This document shows positions 30,771 to 42,550 of a stretch of 64,000 nucleotides of DNA, one piece after another; position 1 is the stretch's first letter; each line of letters begins with the position of its first letter. The stretch is from Pegoplata infirma (taxonomy: Eukaryota > Arthropoda > Insecta > Diptera > Anthomyiidae). Position numbers and translations under genes: made by a program. The notes under the pieces are model-generated. The model was not told where the DNA came from. It saw only the letters and a list, made by a program, of their open reading frames with translations, and searched no databases. Location of the stretch: contig OY992538.1 of NCBI GenBank assembly GCA_963921195.1, forward strand, positions 238,507,462-238,571,461. The letters run 5' to 3'.

Positions 30771-32407
30771 TTGTTTTATTAAATTTAACTTGAAAGTCGT
30801 TTTAGTCATATTCTCGGTTTCCTTTTGAGTGTATATAAGTCTGTGCCGACTGTTTATTTAGGATTCATTTAAAGGATTTAAATAAAAAAAAATTAATAAA
30901 TATAATTTGATTTAAGTTTGGTAGGTGTGTATTTACATACAGATTTACATACAGATTTACATGTGTTTTGTTTTCATTCATAATATTGTTAAAACCAACA
31001 ATAAAGCAAACAAGAGAATAACAAAAACCAACAACTACAACATCTACATCAACCATACATAAACACACACACACATATATATATAAGAGAAAGCCGAATA
31101 TTCGACCATAATCCTATTGGGCTTATTAATCATGTTTCTTGTCACAAAAGCATTTAGTCAAATTTGTATGTAAGATTGTTTGCATGTAGTTTGTAGACAT
31201 TTCATTTAGTGTTTTTTTTTCTTTGTTTTGTTTTTTTGTTATTGTACATAACTCATAAAATAATTGAGTTAATTATGTGTAAAAAAAAGTTTTTTTTTTT
31301 TTGTTTAGAAACACTGAAAAGAAACCCCAAATATTTTATTTTATCTTTAAATTAAGAAAAAAAGGATTTTTGCGTTTTAATTCGAAAAAAATATTATTTT
31401 TATATAAAACAAAAAACACTTACTTTTTTAATAACTTCTACCCTTGTAGTACTTTAAAAATGGTGGCATTATTCGAGAGTTAAAGGATTTGTGGCATTAA
31501 GAATTATACTGTGTTTAAGTAGACTTTTTTCCAGCAAACCAGTATGCTGAATCCAGTGGTGCTAACCATTTTTCTAGGCTAGTTATTATTTTTGAAATAT
31601 TGAAGATTCTAAATTTCAATTTCAAGGACCACAACATTTTTTTTTTTAATTTTTTAACTATTTACTAATGTATTGAATTTAAATTTATAAAAATCGATGA
31701 ATAGGCATTTTTACAGAACGGTGCGTATGATTAATAATGTTTATATACTCGTAATAAAATTAATAATACGCTCCGTATGCTTACAATACTATGATAAAAC
31801 AAGTAAATAAAGCGGCCTTCTGCATTTGATTGTAACTTTAAATCACTTACAAACAACAGAGTGCTCAATTTTGAAACATTGCAGAGATTTATATTGAGCT
31901 CTTCTTAATTATCTTCTTTTTTGTTTATAAATAAGTGGAAAGTAAATTCAAAAAGAGAAGAAAATTGCTGATAAAGAAGAGCACAACATAACATCTGAGC
32001 AATGTTAGCTTTCAAAATCGACCACTCACTTCTTTGTAGGTGATGTCGATCAAAAGTTACAAAATAAAGACCACCAATAACTGGTATATGCATTAGATTA
32101 CTAGTAAAAAATAATCGAGATTTTGGAAGCAGTGCATACAAGAACGCACTTGTGTAAGCGAATGATTTTTGATGTTGTTGTTTTTTTATGACATTCGCTT
32201 ACACAGCTGCATACCGTATGCAGTAGTGTAAGGGAGAGATTTTGTTGGCATACTAACCTGCATACCGGTTGCAGTAAAGTATGGCAGCGACTTAAAAAAA
32301 TACTAAAAATATTTAAGAAAAGGCATGATTTCAATCAGGGACCAAAAATAACCGTTATGGTTTTATAAAAATCACAAAAAAACATTTTAAAAAAAAATGT
32401 TTAATTA
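30771..32407. other. AT-rich stretch with one strong small hairpin
   Basis: No gene is seen; the five frames of 60-78 residues lack any recognisable feature. At 32151-32205, TGTGTAAGCGAATG and CATTCGCTTACACA form a perfect 14-bp stem with a 27-nt loop, followed by CATACCGTATGCAG-type words (32213-32270) that recur near 19825. Confidence 0.45.
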
Positions 32408-33264
32408 CACCGCTCAACAACTCGAAGGTTTTTGGCTCCGGTTTAAAGTTTCATATAAAATTTTAAAAGATTTTGACTCGCTGATTCCAAATCTGTGCTT
32501 CCATCACGTCTAGAATTTTAATTATTCGCGGTTGAAAATGCGAAAAAACGCGATTTTTGTCTTTTTTGAAACCCTGCACAGCCACCACAGGGTGGAATAA
32601 AAATCTGGTATGAAGCGTTAGAGTAGAATTGAACTATGATCTCAAATATGTGATCAAAAAAATTTGAAGTTGTTTCACTATTATTAACCAAACATGTATT
32701 TTAAAAAAACACTGTAAAAAAAATTAGAAAAAGCACAATTTTTAAAAGGCTCTAAAACAAAAACCAGATGGTCAATCTTTACTATGATGAACTCAAAATT
32801 TAGGCAAAAGTTCATTCTTTCTTATAGACTTTTAAACCCATTAAAGATATCTTCCGGTTTATACGAAAAATAACACAGAAAACTTGAATTTGTAAAATAT
32901 TTTTTTTTTTAGTTTTTCTTTAAAAAATTTCAAAAAATGATTATTTTAACAGAGTAATTTTAAAACGCAATTGTAACCCAACCAAACGCAATAATTAGAA
33001 AAAAATTGTTTTCTATGTTGGAAACCAAAGACAAATTATACCAGATTTGTATTCCAATTTGTATTCCAATTTGTATTCCACTCAATGGCTGCTGTGCAAG
33101 CTTTCAAATAATGCAAAAATCGTCATTTTTCGCATTTTCAACCATGAATAACTAAAAATCTCGACGTGATGGAAAAATTTGGAGAACAGATTTGGAATCA
33201 GGAGATCAAAATCTACTAAAATTGATCACCAGAATTCAAACCGGAAAATGAGTGTTGAGCGGTG
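32408..33264. mobile_element. Foldback element with CACCGCTCAACA termini and TTA flanks
   Basis: CACCGCTCAACA stands at both ends, inverted, and TTA flanks both (32405-32407, 33265-33267). A 3-bp TTA/TAA duplication is typical of PIF/Harbinger transposons. The arms pair over about 200 bp (TCACGTCTAGAATTTTAATT with AACTAAAAATCTCGACGTGA). A TTTGTATTCCAA triplet lies at 33047-33080. No transposase. Relatives with similar termini are at 57944 and 62356. Confidence 0.75.
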
Positions 33265-33361
33265 TTATTTAACAATAAATAGTATATTAAGACACATTTT
33301 ACTTAGTTAAAAATTAACAAACAAATTTGCAAAGAAGTCTTAAAATTAATTTTTATTTTTT

Positions 33362-33485
33362 TATTCCTTTTTAAAGGAAACATGATCAATAATTGATAGA
33401 CTGTAAATGTAGTTTTACTCCATTTGATCTCTAGATTCAGACATATATCGTCCGGTTCATGTTAAATATTGCCTGTTGGACAATG
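33362..33485 (+). mobile_element. Half of a Harbinger-like foldback (GTCGGACGGTG family)
   Basis: CCTTTTTAAAGGAAACATGA, GTTTTACTCCATTTGATCTC, TCAGACATATATCGTCCGGT and CTGTTGGACAATG, followed by TTA, match the right half of the elements at 57944-58465 and 62356-62983. The left half is missing. Confidence 0.7.
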
Positions 33486-33711
33486 TTATTTTACCAGTGA
33501 TCGATCCAAAGAAATTTTATGAAAATATGAACTCGATCGGTTGAAAATTTCCGTTCCTCACGCGCATTAAAGTTTGTGAGAATGAAATTGGGGCAAAATG
33601 AGAAAAAAAAATGATATTCGTGTTTAGTGCAACAAAATTAGTATATTTTTTGTTTCAAAAGGACATACCATTTTTTTCTGTACATTTTGCCCCAATTTCG
33701 TTTTTTATATA

Positions 33712-34262
33712 GAATATATTAACCCTTTATCTGCCGTATATATTGGTCATTTAAGTTGTTTTCTTAAGAAATGGCTCAAAAGTCTACTAAAACTTGCGTT
33801 TAAAAGGTTAAAATGTTCAACGAATATACTCTGCATCAAATTTCACTAGGGGTTACTGAAGTCAGAAAGTTCGACTGATATAAGGAAAATGAAGAAAAAA
33901 GATAAATTGTAAAGTGTCATTCATTTTTTTATATTTTTAACAGAAATTGTATACAATTGTAACTAACAAATATGGGAAAAAATATAAAAAATCTAAAAAG
34001 CTAATGATTAACCTTTTTTATGCATTTTTCGTATACCGGTCGAACTTTCTGCCTTCAGTAACCGCCAGTGAAATTTGATGCTGAAAATAATCGTAGAACT
34101 TTAGCCCTTTAGAATTTTAACCCTTTAAACGCACGTCTTAGTAGGTTTCTGAGCCATTTCTTAAAAAAATTACGTAAATGACCCATTAAAACGGGAGATA
34201 GAGGTTTAGCGTACTCTAGAAAAATGTTCCCCATAAAATTCTATTGAAGACATCCAAACACT
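33712..34262. mobile_element. Foldback element, TAACCCTCTATCTCC family, second copy
   Basis: ATATTAACCCTTTATCTGCC on the left pairs with ACGGGAGATAGAGGTTTAGC on the right. GGGGTTACTGAAGTCAGAAA pairs with TTTCTGCCTTCAGTAACCGC. The arm order matches the copy at 29220-29748, with substantial divergence. The outer GAAGACAT word survives only at the right end. Confidence 0.7.
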
Positions 34263-34560
34263 ATTTTAAGTTCAAAAAAACATTAACATTAGTTTTTTCG
34301 ACTTTTTTTCAACGCTTTTGAAAAAAAACTGAAAAATTCAGTGGGCTATAAAAAAAATTTGAGACGTTACAGAGCTAAACCCTTTGGGGTTTTTACTACT
34401 ACACATAAGTACTTTCAAACTGTCTTGGTTTGGTTGAGGCCCTAAATGTGCTGCCGCACTGTGCAATCTAGGAAAATTTGAAAAATTTAGAAAATTTGAA
34501 AAATTGCGAAACTAAATTCTGAAAATACAGAAATTTCTTTTTGAATTTTTGGCTCCTTTT

Positions 34561-34832
34561 CAATAAAAACAGTGTTGTATTTAACTGTATGGACAAAAAC
34601 TAATTGATTTATTATTCATCAACACAATTTGTCAATACAATTAAATTGTTTGTTGTGAAAATAAACCAACAATACAAACCATTTTTTTCTCATTTTCAAT
34701 AAAAACGGTGTTGTATTAATAAACAATTTAGCTTTATGGAAAAAATCTAATTGATTTATTATTCATTAACATAATTTGTCAATACAATTAAATTGTTTAT
34801 TGTTAAATGAACCAATAATACGAACAATTTCT
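34561..34832. repeat. 136-bp tandem duplication, diverged
   Basis: CAATAAAAACRGTGTTGTAT, CTAATTGATTTATTATTCAT and TTTGTCAATACAATTAAATT occur twice, at 34561 and 34697. Some small differences suggest an older event than the 90-bp duplication at 23141. Confidence 0.85.
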
Positions 34833-36471
34833 TTCTGTGAAAAAAAGAAAAAATATATTAAATCTAAAAATAAAAAAAATAATCAAATAAAGAATCAGTA
34901 AACTTAAAAAAAAAAAATAATTAAAAATTAGAAAATTTAGAAATTTTCATCTTTTTAGCACACACTAACTTTGGTCTTTATGTTTGTCGACAAAAACTTT
35001 TAGGCGGCTACCGACTATTTAGAACAGAGAATTTAATTGCTTTTGCAGGGTTCAAAAAATTCGCCTAAGCCAAGTACACAGTCATATTACTTGTTATTAG
35101 TTTCTATTGCAGTTAATATTCATGCATTCCTACATCCATCCATATCCATTCATTCGTTCAACCATTCATTTCTTTTTTATGCAACAAAAAAATTCAATTT
35201 TTTTATGGGGTTGAATAGAAGTGGTTTTATGAAAAATGTTTTCTCTTACAATCTTTTCAAATGTAGAACAAAACATCTTTTAGTAAAAATTACGAAAATT
35301 TTACTGTAGATCAAAACAGTTTTAGCGGTTTTAACATTTTTTTATTACTTTTTTCCATTTTTTTGTTCGTTTGTTGTTTTTTGCCTTTTTTTAGTTCGTT
35401 TGTATTTTTTTGTTGCCTTTTATTTTTTTTGTACTACAGATAGAGATTATTAAGTATTTTATTACATATTTTCATTTAATGGAAAAGAGTAAGTACTTTT
35501 TTTTAATACTTTTAAATTTGGTTATTTTGCGGTTTTGTTGTTTTATTTTGTTGAATGAACAAATGAATAAATTTCTCTTAATTGCGAATGACTGCAAGTT
35601 TAAATTGGGTTATGAAACAACAAACTACAAAAAAAACCAAATGAACATTTTTGCGAAGCATAATAATAGACTGTCAGTCTGTATATTTTTGTAAATTTAA
35701 ATATTGTATGAATAAATATGTAGTAAAGGGAAATGATATTAAGAGTATCCCAGAATAAAAAAAATGATAAGCTATCTTAAGTTAAAATAAACAATTTTAC
35801 AAAAAAGCAAGTTAAATGATTTCAATTAAAAAAGTTTTTCAACTAAAATCTCCACTCCTCCAAAACGTCCTTAACTTTTATTTTTTTTTATAATTTAAAT
35901 GATTTCAAAATAAACACTGCTCTATCACAACGTTAAACTCATGACATATTTCTTGAAATGTAAAATACTTTTATTTACAGTCTTGCAATTATTGCTGGGA
36001 TGGGCTTGTTTAAGGATAATTTTTAATATGTTTATTAGGGGCATAACTTTAAACTTTTTTTATGGTATGAATATTTATGAAGTATAGACGAATATGTCTT
36101 TCAGAATTTTCCCGAGTTTCTTGGAATTTTTTTTAATATACTATTTACATTTTTTCTAAATTTTTCCACATTTTCATAGTTTTTCCAGAATTTTTCTATT
36201 TATTTAGAATTCTCTATAACTTTTTTTTTTATTTTTTTTTTATTTTTACCTTTTCTGGATTCTTCAAAATTTCTTTTAATTTTGCTGATTTTTCCTTACT
36301 TTACTGAATTTTTCATATTTTTGTTTTCAACTTTACTGAATTTTTCAAATTTTTTATAAATTTTTTTTTAATTTCATAGTGTTTTTATAATTTTTCAAAA
36401 TTTCTTTATTTTTTTAAAATTTATTTTTTTGAATTTTTCTAACTTTTTCTTTGTTTTCCTTAAATTTTCGG
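34833..36471. other. AT-rich stretch ending in a T-rich tract
   Basis: No gene is seen; the 90- and 94-residue frames (35037-35694) are unsupported. From about 36100 the plus strand is T-rich with recurrent TTTTCTRAATTTTT-like words. This continues on the far side of the mini-me insertion (41725-42130), so it was one tract before the insertion. Confidence 0.45.
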
Positions 36472-36527
36472 TTTTTATACCCTCCAACTACAGTATGGGG
36501 GTACACTCACTTTGTTATAAAGTATAT

Positions 36528-37548
36528 GAGGCATTCCACACCAAATGTCCCGATACAGAAAAGCATGTGTCCCATGAATTTCTGAATAGGTTGTATAGCC
36601 CTATATATAACTAAGAAAGTTGCGTTATTGGAAAAATTGTAAAATTTGTGTAGAGTTACCTTGTTTAAATCTTTATTAAATTAAAACGGAATGCACCATA
36701 ATCTCAAAAATTTACATTCTTGTATAGTTCTTTATGAAGCATCGACTATTTTTTTTTTTTTTTTTAATTTTCAGAACCCTTTCTGAATTTTTCCATTTTT
36801 TAATAAAGTCAATTTATCAAAAATTCGGCCACTTTTATTTATTTAAAATTTTTTTTTTTTAAGTTTAGATGTTTGTCTATCCACACAAAAAAATTCAGAC
36901 ATGTGTTGTTCGTTTTTTTTTTTTTGAGAAAATCACATTTGAATATTAAATTTCAATACAATTTTGTTATTTGCTAGTATTTTCTTGTTTTAACGTAGCA
37001 AATGAGTCTAGATATTTGCATAAATATTACTCATACGCTACGTTGAAACAAGAAAATACAAGCAAATTACTAAATTGTTATGAAATTCAAAATTCAAATG
37101 CGATTTTCTTGAAAAAAAAAAACTAAAAACACATTACTGAATTTTTTTCGGATACACAAACATCTAATCTTAAAAAAAAAATAAAAAAAAGGTGGCCGGA
37201 TTTTTTATAAATTGACATTTTTAAAAAATGGCAAATTTCAGAACGGGTTCTGAAAATTTTCCAAAAAAAAAAAAAATAATCGGGCTATCGATTAAACTAT
37301 ACAAGAATGAACATTTTTGAGATTGTGGTGCATTCCGTTTTAATTTGATAAATATTTAAACAAGTCAACACCACACAAATTTTACCATTTTTCCAATAAT
37401 TAACCACGCCTCCTAAGCCCAGTTTTTGAAAAATTGAAAAACCAAAAACGCCATTTTCTTAGCTCCATATAGGGCTATCCATACAAACTATTCAGAATTT
37501 TACGGTACACATGTTTTTTTTCACTGGACATTTAGTGTGGAATGGCTC
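36528..37548. mobile_element. Long-TIR foldback, GAGGCATTCCACACC type
   Basis: GAGGCATTCCACACCAAATG (left) and GAGCCATTCCACACTAAATG (right, inverted) open arms that pair over most of the 1-kb element: TAGCCCTATATATAACTAAG with CTTAGCTCCATATAGGGCTA, and AAAACGGAATGCACCATAAT with its complement near 37330. It interrupts the mini-me between AAAGTATAT and ATTTGTATTATTGATCAG, so the empty site can be inferred from other copies. The outer TIR is related to GGGGCATTCCA at 20894 and 38819. Confidence 0.8.
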
Positions 37549-38047
37549 ATTTGTATTATTGATCAGTGATCGATTCTAAGATATTCCAGCTATGTCCGTC
37601 CGTCTGTCTGTCCGTCTGTCTGTCCGTCTGTCTGCAGTTAACACGAGACATTCCAAAATAAAAGACCTAGACTCCTCTATTTTGGCACGAATATATTATA
37701 TGTTAAGTTCGGAAATGGGCAAAATCGGACCAGGGGGGAAAAGTTCCTCCTTGAGGAACCAAACCAAGCTCTGAAAACATAAATTTTGGTGACGTTTTTT
37801 TTTTTTGTATTTTTGTTAAACAAATGAAACATTCTTATTTGATTTTTTCTGTAAGTGCAGATCAAGCACGGGCTCTAATTGTATTTGTTATAAGGGTTCA
37901 AGTTGAAAAAAAAATGCAGAAGAAAAATTTAATTTCTACACCCAAAAAAAAACGTGGGTATTCAATACTAAAAATTTAACTAATTTTAGTCCAAAAGGAC
38001 CTAGTGCAGAAATTGGTAACCAATACTAAAATTTTTAACTAATATTA

Positions 38048-40947
38048 CCCGAGTAAAAAATATTGATATGATCATATATGAATTCAGATCTGATCCATAT
38101 ATGGGTTCAGATCCGTAATTTGAGTCTATCAAATTGGATCTGAAAACATCTAACATCATATCTGAGCAGATATGTATGCGTTATTTGTAAAAATAATTAA
38201 ATTTTTATTTTTTTTTGTTAATTTTTTTTTTTATTATTATAAAACAATATCACATACATACATAAAAAATCTTCAACTGCAGATACATCAAGGAGTTTTA
38301 ATTTACACATAATTTCCACATTTGGGTTCCCTACATAACTCATAGTATGTATTTCCACGTTTCATTTAGTATTCCTCTCGAAAATGAAAAATCTGCAATG
38401 AAAATTTATCAATATATATGTTTTGACTTTTTCTTAAATATATTGCTTACCTTTTTGGTGGTTTCTTCTGCCTTTTTGATGTTTAAAAAAAAAAAAATTA
38501 ACAATTAAATGTGTTTGTTATTTTTGAAAATTTTTTGACAACATTTTTTTTGAAAATTATTTAAAAACAAAAACATTTAAGGGAAGTACATCTGAGTAAA
38601 GGGAGGCATACACAAGTATGGTGTTTGCTTGATGTCATATATAAATTGATAAAAACATATCTGATATTATATATGACCAGATATAATTATATCTGATATT
38701 TAAAAATATGGAAAGATATCATATATGACTATATCAAATCATATGTGATCAGATATGAAAATATCTGATATAAGATATCGTGAGATATGAATACATCTGC
38801 TAAAATATATGAACATATGGGGCATTCCATGCCAAATCACTCACTTTTAGGCCCGACCCCCTTCGATTAATTTTATTTTTGGATATGTTTTAGTACGTAT
38901 TAAATGCAACTTGCAGCCAAATTTTCAGCCTTTTATACCAAGGTGGTGTTGAGTAATCAATTTTTCAAAATGGCGATTTTTTCCAAAAAATGAAAAAATT
39001 TAAATTTTCAATCAATTTTGACCAGTAAAAAGTATAGATATTTTAAAAAAAGTTGGACAACGTTTTGTTGGTATTTAAATGTAGTTTTAGAAAAAAAATG
39101 TGAAAAAATTATTCGAAGTAATTATCACTTGTTTTTTATCGTATAAAAATTAAAATCGACTTTTTGAAAAAGTCCGAAACCTTCGATTTTTTTTTAAAAA
39201 TGTCAAAAAATTCTACTCTAAATTACGCAACTTTTGAGTCATAATTCGAGATGTGATCGTAATTCGTTCTATTTTTATTCAAATTTTGAAAATTGCACTT
39301 TTTTTTTTTTTGACTCTGGTTTATTTTATATGGTGCTCCAAAAAAAATAATTTGGTAAATATTGACCGTAACTTCCCCTAGATATATTAACTTGGGTGTA
39401 AAAATACGTCTCAGAAAATTTTAGGATGATCGGACATGGGTAAGGCGTGCCGCATCGGTTTTGAAGTTTGAAAATCGGATTACAAGGGAAAATATGCATT
39501 TTTTTCTGTTTTCTTAATTTTTTTGGTATTTTAAGTTAATTTTGAATTCAAATGGTTACAGAATTGAAATGTAGAGTAAAATGTCTCTCTATTAAGGTCA
39601 TAAAAACCGAAATCGGTTTAAAATCAGCCAAGTTATTACAACTTCCCCAGGCATCTAACGTGTGGCAGACAACTTGATTAATCAATACAATCCGATTTTT
39701 GAAATTCATTGAAATTTTCTACTGTAATAACATTTTTTTATTCTTCAAGTTCAAATGTTATTAGATTACAAGTATTTTTCATATTGTGGTTTGCTAACAT
39801 TTTTTAAATTAGTGCTAAAAATGCCTGCATTTTCCACACCCTTTTGAAATATCTATTTTAAAAAAAAAAATATTTTTTTTGTTTTAAAATTTGGAAAAGT
39901 CAAAAAAATATTACACTGAAACATGAATAATGAAAAAATGTTATTACAGTAGAAAATTTCAATAAATTTAAAAAAAGGGCCTCGTATTTTTTAATCAAGT
40001 TGTATGGCACACGCTAGATGCCTGGGGAAGTTGTAATAACTTGGCTGATTTTCAACCGATTTTAGTTTTTAGTACCTTATTAGAAAGGCATTTTACTCCA
40101 CAACATAATTCTGTAATCACTTGAATTAAAACTTAACTTAAAATAAAAAAGAAATTGCGAAAACAGAAAAAAATTCATATTTTTCCTTGTAATCCGTTTT
40201 TTAAACTTCAAGGACCATGCTAAGCGCCTTACACATGTCCGATCGTCCCAAATTTTTGTGAGACGTATATTTACCTCCAAATGAATATATTTAGTGTAAG
40301 TTAGGGTCAGTATCTACCATTTTTTTTTTTTTTGGAGCTCCATATAAAATAAATCAGAGCCAAAACATAAGGTGCAATTTAAAAAATTAAAAAAAAAAAT
40401 AGAAAGAATTGTGATCACATCTCGAGTTATGGCTTAAAAGTTGCATAATTTAGAGTAGAATTTTTTGACATGTTTAAAAAAAAATCGAAGGTTTCGGACT
40501 TTTTCAAAAAGTCGATTTTAATTTTTAAACGTCAAAAAATAAGTGATAATTACTTCGAATAATTTTTTAAAATTTTTTTTCTAAAACTACATTTAAATAC
40601 CAACAAAACGTTGTCCAACTTTTTTTAAAATATCTATATTTTTTACTGGTCAAAATTGATTGAAAATTTAAATTTTTTCATTTTTTGGAAAAAATCGCCA
40701 TTTTGAAAAATTGATTACTCAACACCACCTTGGTATAAAAGGCTGAAAATTTGGCTGCAAGTTGCATTTAATACGTACTAAAACATATCTAAAACTAAAA
40801 TTAATCGAAGGGGGTCGGGCCTAAAAGTGAGTGATTTGGCATGGAATGCCCCATATACAATTTTATCTGATACCATATCTATTCAGATATAATTTGATAA
40901 AATTTGATCAAATTGGATACATTTTGATATAATCATTTTTACACGGG
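38048..40947. mobile_element. TA-flanked element with CCCGWGTAAAAA termini
   Basis: CCCGAGTAAAAAATATTGAT (left) and CCCGTGTAAAAATGATTATA (right, inverted) are flanked by TA (38046-38047, 40948-40949). Outer parts are arrays of ATATCTGATATNATATATGA and GATCATATATGAATTCAGAT words (38060-38160, 38630-38815, 40855-40940). The 2.03-kb palindrome at 38819 lies inside. Without it, the element is about 870 bp. No coding capacity. Confidence 0.85.
38819..40852. mobile_element. 2.03-kb near-perfect palindrome, GGGGCATTCCA family
   Basis: Both ends read GGGGCATTCCATGCCAAATC (inverted at the right), flanked by ATAT. The arms pair along almost the whole length: GGCCCGACCCCCTTCGATTA with its complement near 40800, ACCAAGGTGGTGTTGAGTAA with 40715, ACTTCCCCAGGCATCTAACG with 40015, TTTTCTACTGTAATAACATT with 39940. 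The centre is near 39835. Mismatches are scattered, so it is not a fresh duplication. There is no transposase. A transcript through it would fold into a hairpin about 1 kb long. Confidence 0.88.
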
Positions 40948-41724
40948 TAGTCAAAACCAGTAAAAATTACTAATGTTAGTACTTTGAAGATACTAAAATT
41001 AGTAACCAATTAGTAGATTTTGGACAATATCACTTACTAAACCTTTTACTGTAGAATTATTTTGAGTGTAAAAATTATAGACATTTCTGGTATTCCCATA
41101 CCATTAACTCCAGTTAATGTTATCATCAGTAGGATTTTAAATGTCGGTTTGTCTTGTTAATGAAAACTGTTTTTTATATACATATGTGAATATTTATAGT
41201 TTCTACAGAATAAATTTTGACAGTTTCCAACACTACAATTCTATTTCTAGCAATCTCAACCTCACTTCATACTTTCTTTCAACTTTTTTGTCTCTTACAT
41301 TATTTCGCAAGGGTTGCCAACATGATCTGGAATTGCAGACACCAATGAAGGAATTTACATTTTCTGTTTCGGAAACGTGCCTAATGGCGACATATTTTGT
41401 CAGTAATTTTATTTGATTTTTTCTGTAAGTACAGATCAGAATTTTATGTTTATGCGACCAAGGGAATTCAAAACTGTCTTGTTTTTTCGCCCGCCACCTT
41501 TGAAGACGTTAAAAAGAAATAATTTAAACAATAAAATTATAAAAGTTTGTGCACAAAGCAGAGTAAAATTAACTTTAAAGCATATACTACAAGGTGCAAG
41601 TACCCCAACTAACCAGCCGCTCCCGCCCCGTCCCCCCTCTCTCCAAAACGCCCCTGTAATTTTTTTTTTAATTTTTTTACATATTGGATCAACACAGTTG
41701 AATTTAACACTCACACTTGTTTTT

Positions 41725-42140
41725 CTTAATTTAAGAGATTTCTGTAGATTTTTTTTAATTTTTTCCAATTTTTTCTAATTTTCTCCTTATTAAAAATTTT
41801 GATAGATTTGAAACAATATCTAAATTTTCTATTTTTTTTTTTTTTTTAATTTTTCAAAACTTTTTTTTATTATTTTATAACTTGCAGATTTTTTCTAATT
41901 TAAGATTTAGATTGTTGTTTCTAACTTTACTGAATAATACCAAATTTTGTATTTATTTTCCTAAAGTTTCATTTTTTGTAATGATTCTTACATTTCTAAA
42001 ATTTATTTAATTTTCTTAGTGAACTTTATTGAAACTTCCTAATTTTTTCTTCGTTTTTCTAAAATTTCCTAGTTTAGAAAAAATTCAGAGCAAAATTAAG
42101 ATAACATTTTTTCTTTGTTTTTCTAAAATTTCTGGAATAT
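41725..42140. other. T-rich tract, continuation of 36100-36471
   Basis: Recurrent TTTTTCTAATTTT and TTTCTAAAATTT words with no gene. It resembles the sequence on the left of the mini-me insertion, so the two were probably contiguous. Confidence 0.45.
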
Positions 42141-42550
42141 TTTTTTTAGGAGGTTTATTCTAGCTCGAGGTCATTATTCCCTTTACTAATTAAAACTATA
42201 ATATTCTCATAGAATAATTTTCAAAATTTTTTTAAATTTATTTATGTAGGCAAGACTTAATCGACACGTGTTTCAGAATTTGTCAGATTCCATTGTCAAG
42301 ATTATTTAGCAAATATAAAAACCCTATACTACAAGTAGCAAAGGGGATTTAAATGACAAATACTTTATGTTCAAACTAAAATATTAAAGTCGACTTCTCT
42401 CCCATTGGGAATTAGAAGAAGAAAACATAAAAAACAACATAAATTTAATACAGAAAAATAATTTTCCTGAAAATTATTCTATGAAAATATTATAGTTTTA
42501 ATTAGTATATGAAATGATCACCTCGACCTAGAATAAACATACTTAAAGTA
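42141..42550. mobile_element. Hairpin MITE, GGTTTATTCTAGCTCGAGG copy with insertion
   Basis: AGGTTTATTCTAGCTCGAGG, ACTAATTAAAACTATAATAT and TCATAGAATAATTTTC on the left pair with CTATGAAAATATTATAGTTT and CACCTCGACCTAGAATAAAC on the right. About 210 bp of unrelated sequence (42240-42450) separates the arms. The intact family member is at 45457-45634. Confidence 0.8.

Larger units (their letters stand above)
37939..41068. mobile_element. CACYCAAAA-family MITE with nested elements
   Basis: CACCCAAAAAAAAACG (left) and CACTCAAAATAATTC (right, inverted) are flanked by TA (37937-37938, 41069-41070). The uninterrupted 441-bp units elsewhere show the empty site TTTCTAAAAATTATAG with one TA. The arms carry ACTAAAATTAGTAACCAAT-like words. 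The element at 38048-40947 is inserted in it; without that it is about 230 bp. Confidence 0.9.
37830..41438 (+). repeat. 441-bp repeat unit, interrupted
   Basis: It opens with the tail of one unit (TTTTTCTGTAAGTGCAGATC, AAGCACGGGCTC), then a unit start (TTGTTATAAGGGTTCAAGTT). At 37938 a MITE interrupts, and the unit resumes at 41069 with AAAATTATAGACATTTCTGG and finishes ATTTTTTCTGTAAGTACAGA. Compared with the units at 17971-18854 it is more diverged. Its presence inside a mini-me suggests the 441-bp repeats are internal tandem repeats of some of these elements. Confidence 0.85.
36472..41724 (-). mobile_element. mini-me/DINE-1-like element, inverted, host of a deep nest
   Basis: It starts TTTTTATACCCTCCAACTAC (hairpin end inverted). 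It continues with TTATTGATCAGTGATCGATT, CTATGTCCGTCCGTCTGTCT (microsatellite 37594-37634), AGTTCGGAAATGGGCAAAAT and CAGGGGGGAAAAG. The far end is GTTGAATTTAACACTCACAC then TTGTTTTT (to 41724), the inverted element start, after C-rich runs at 41620-41660. Between them lie a unit of the 441-bp repeat and four further nested elements. T-rich sequence on both outer sides fits insertion between T residues, as Helentron-type elements do. Confidence 0.75.

Noticed and set aside
31557..31572. CAGTGGTGCTAACC as a hAT-type terminus
   Set aside because: The motif is suggestive, but no matching inverted end or duplication was located.
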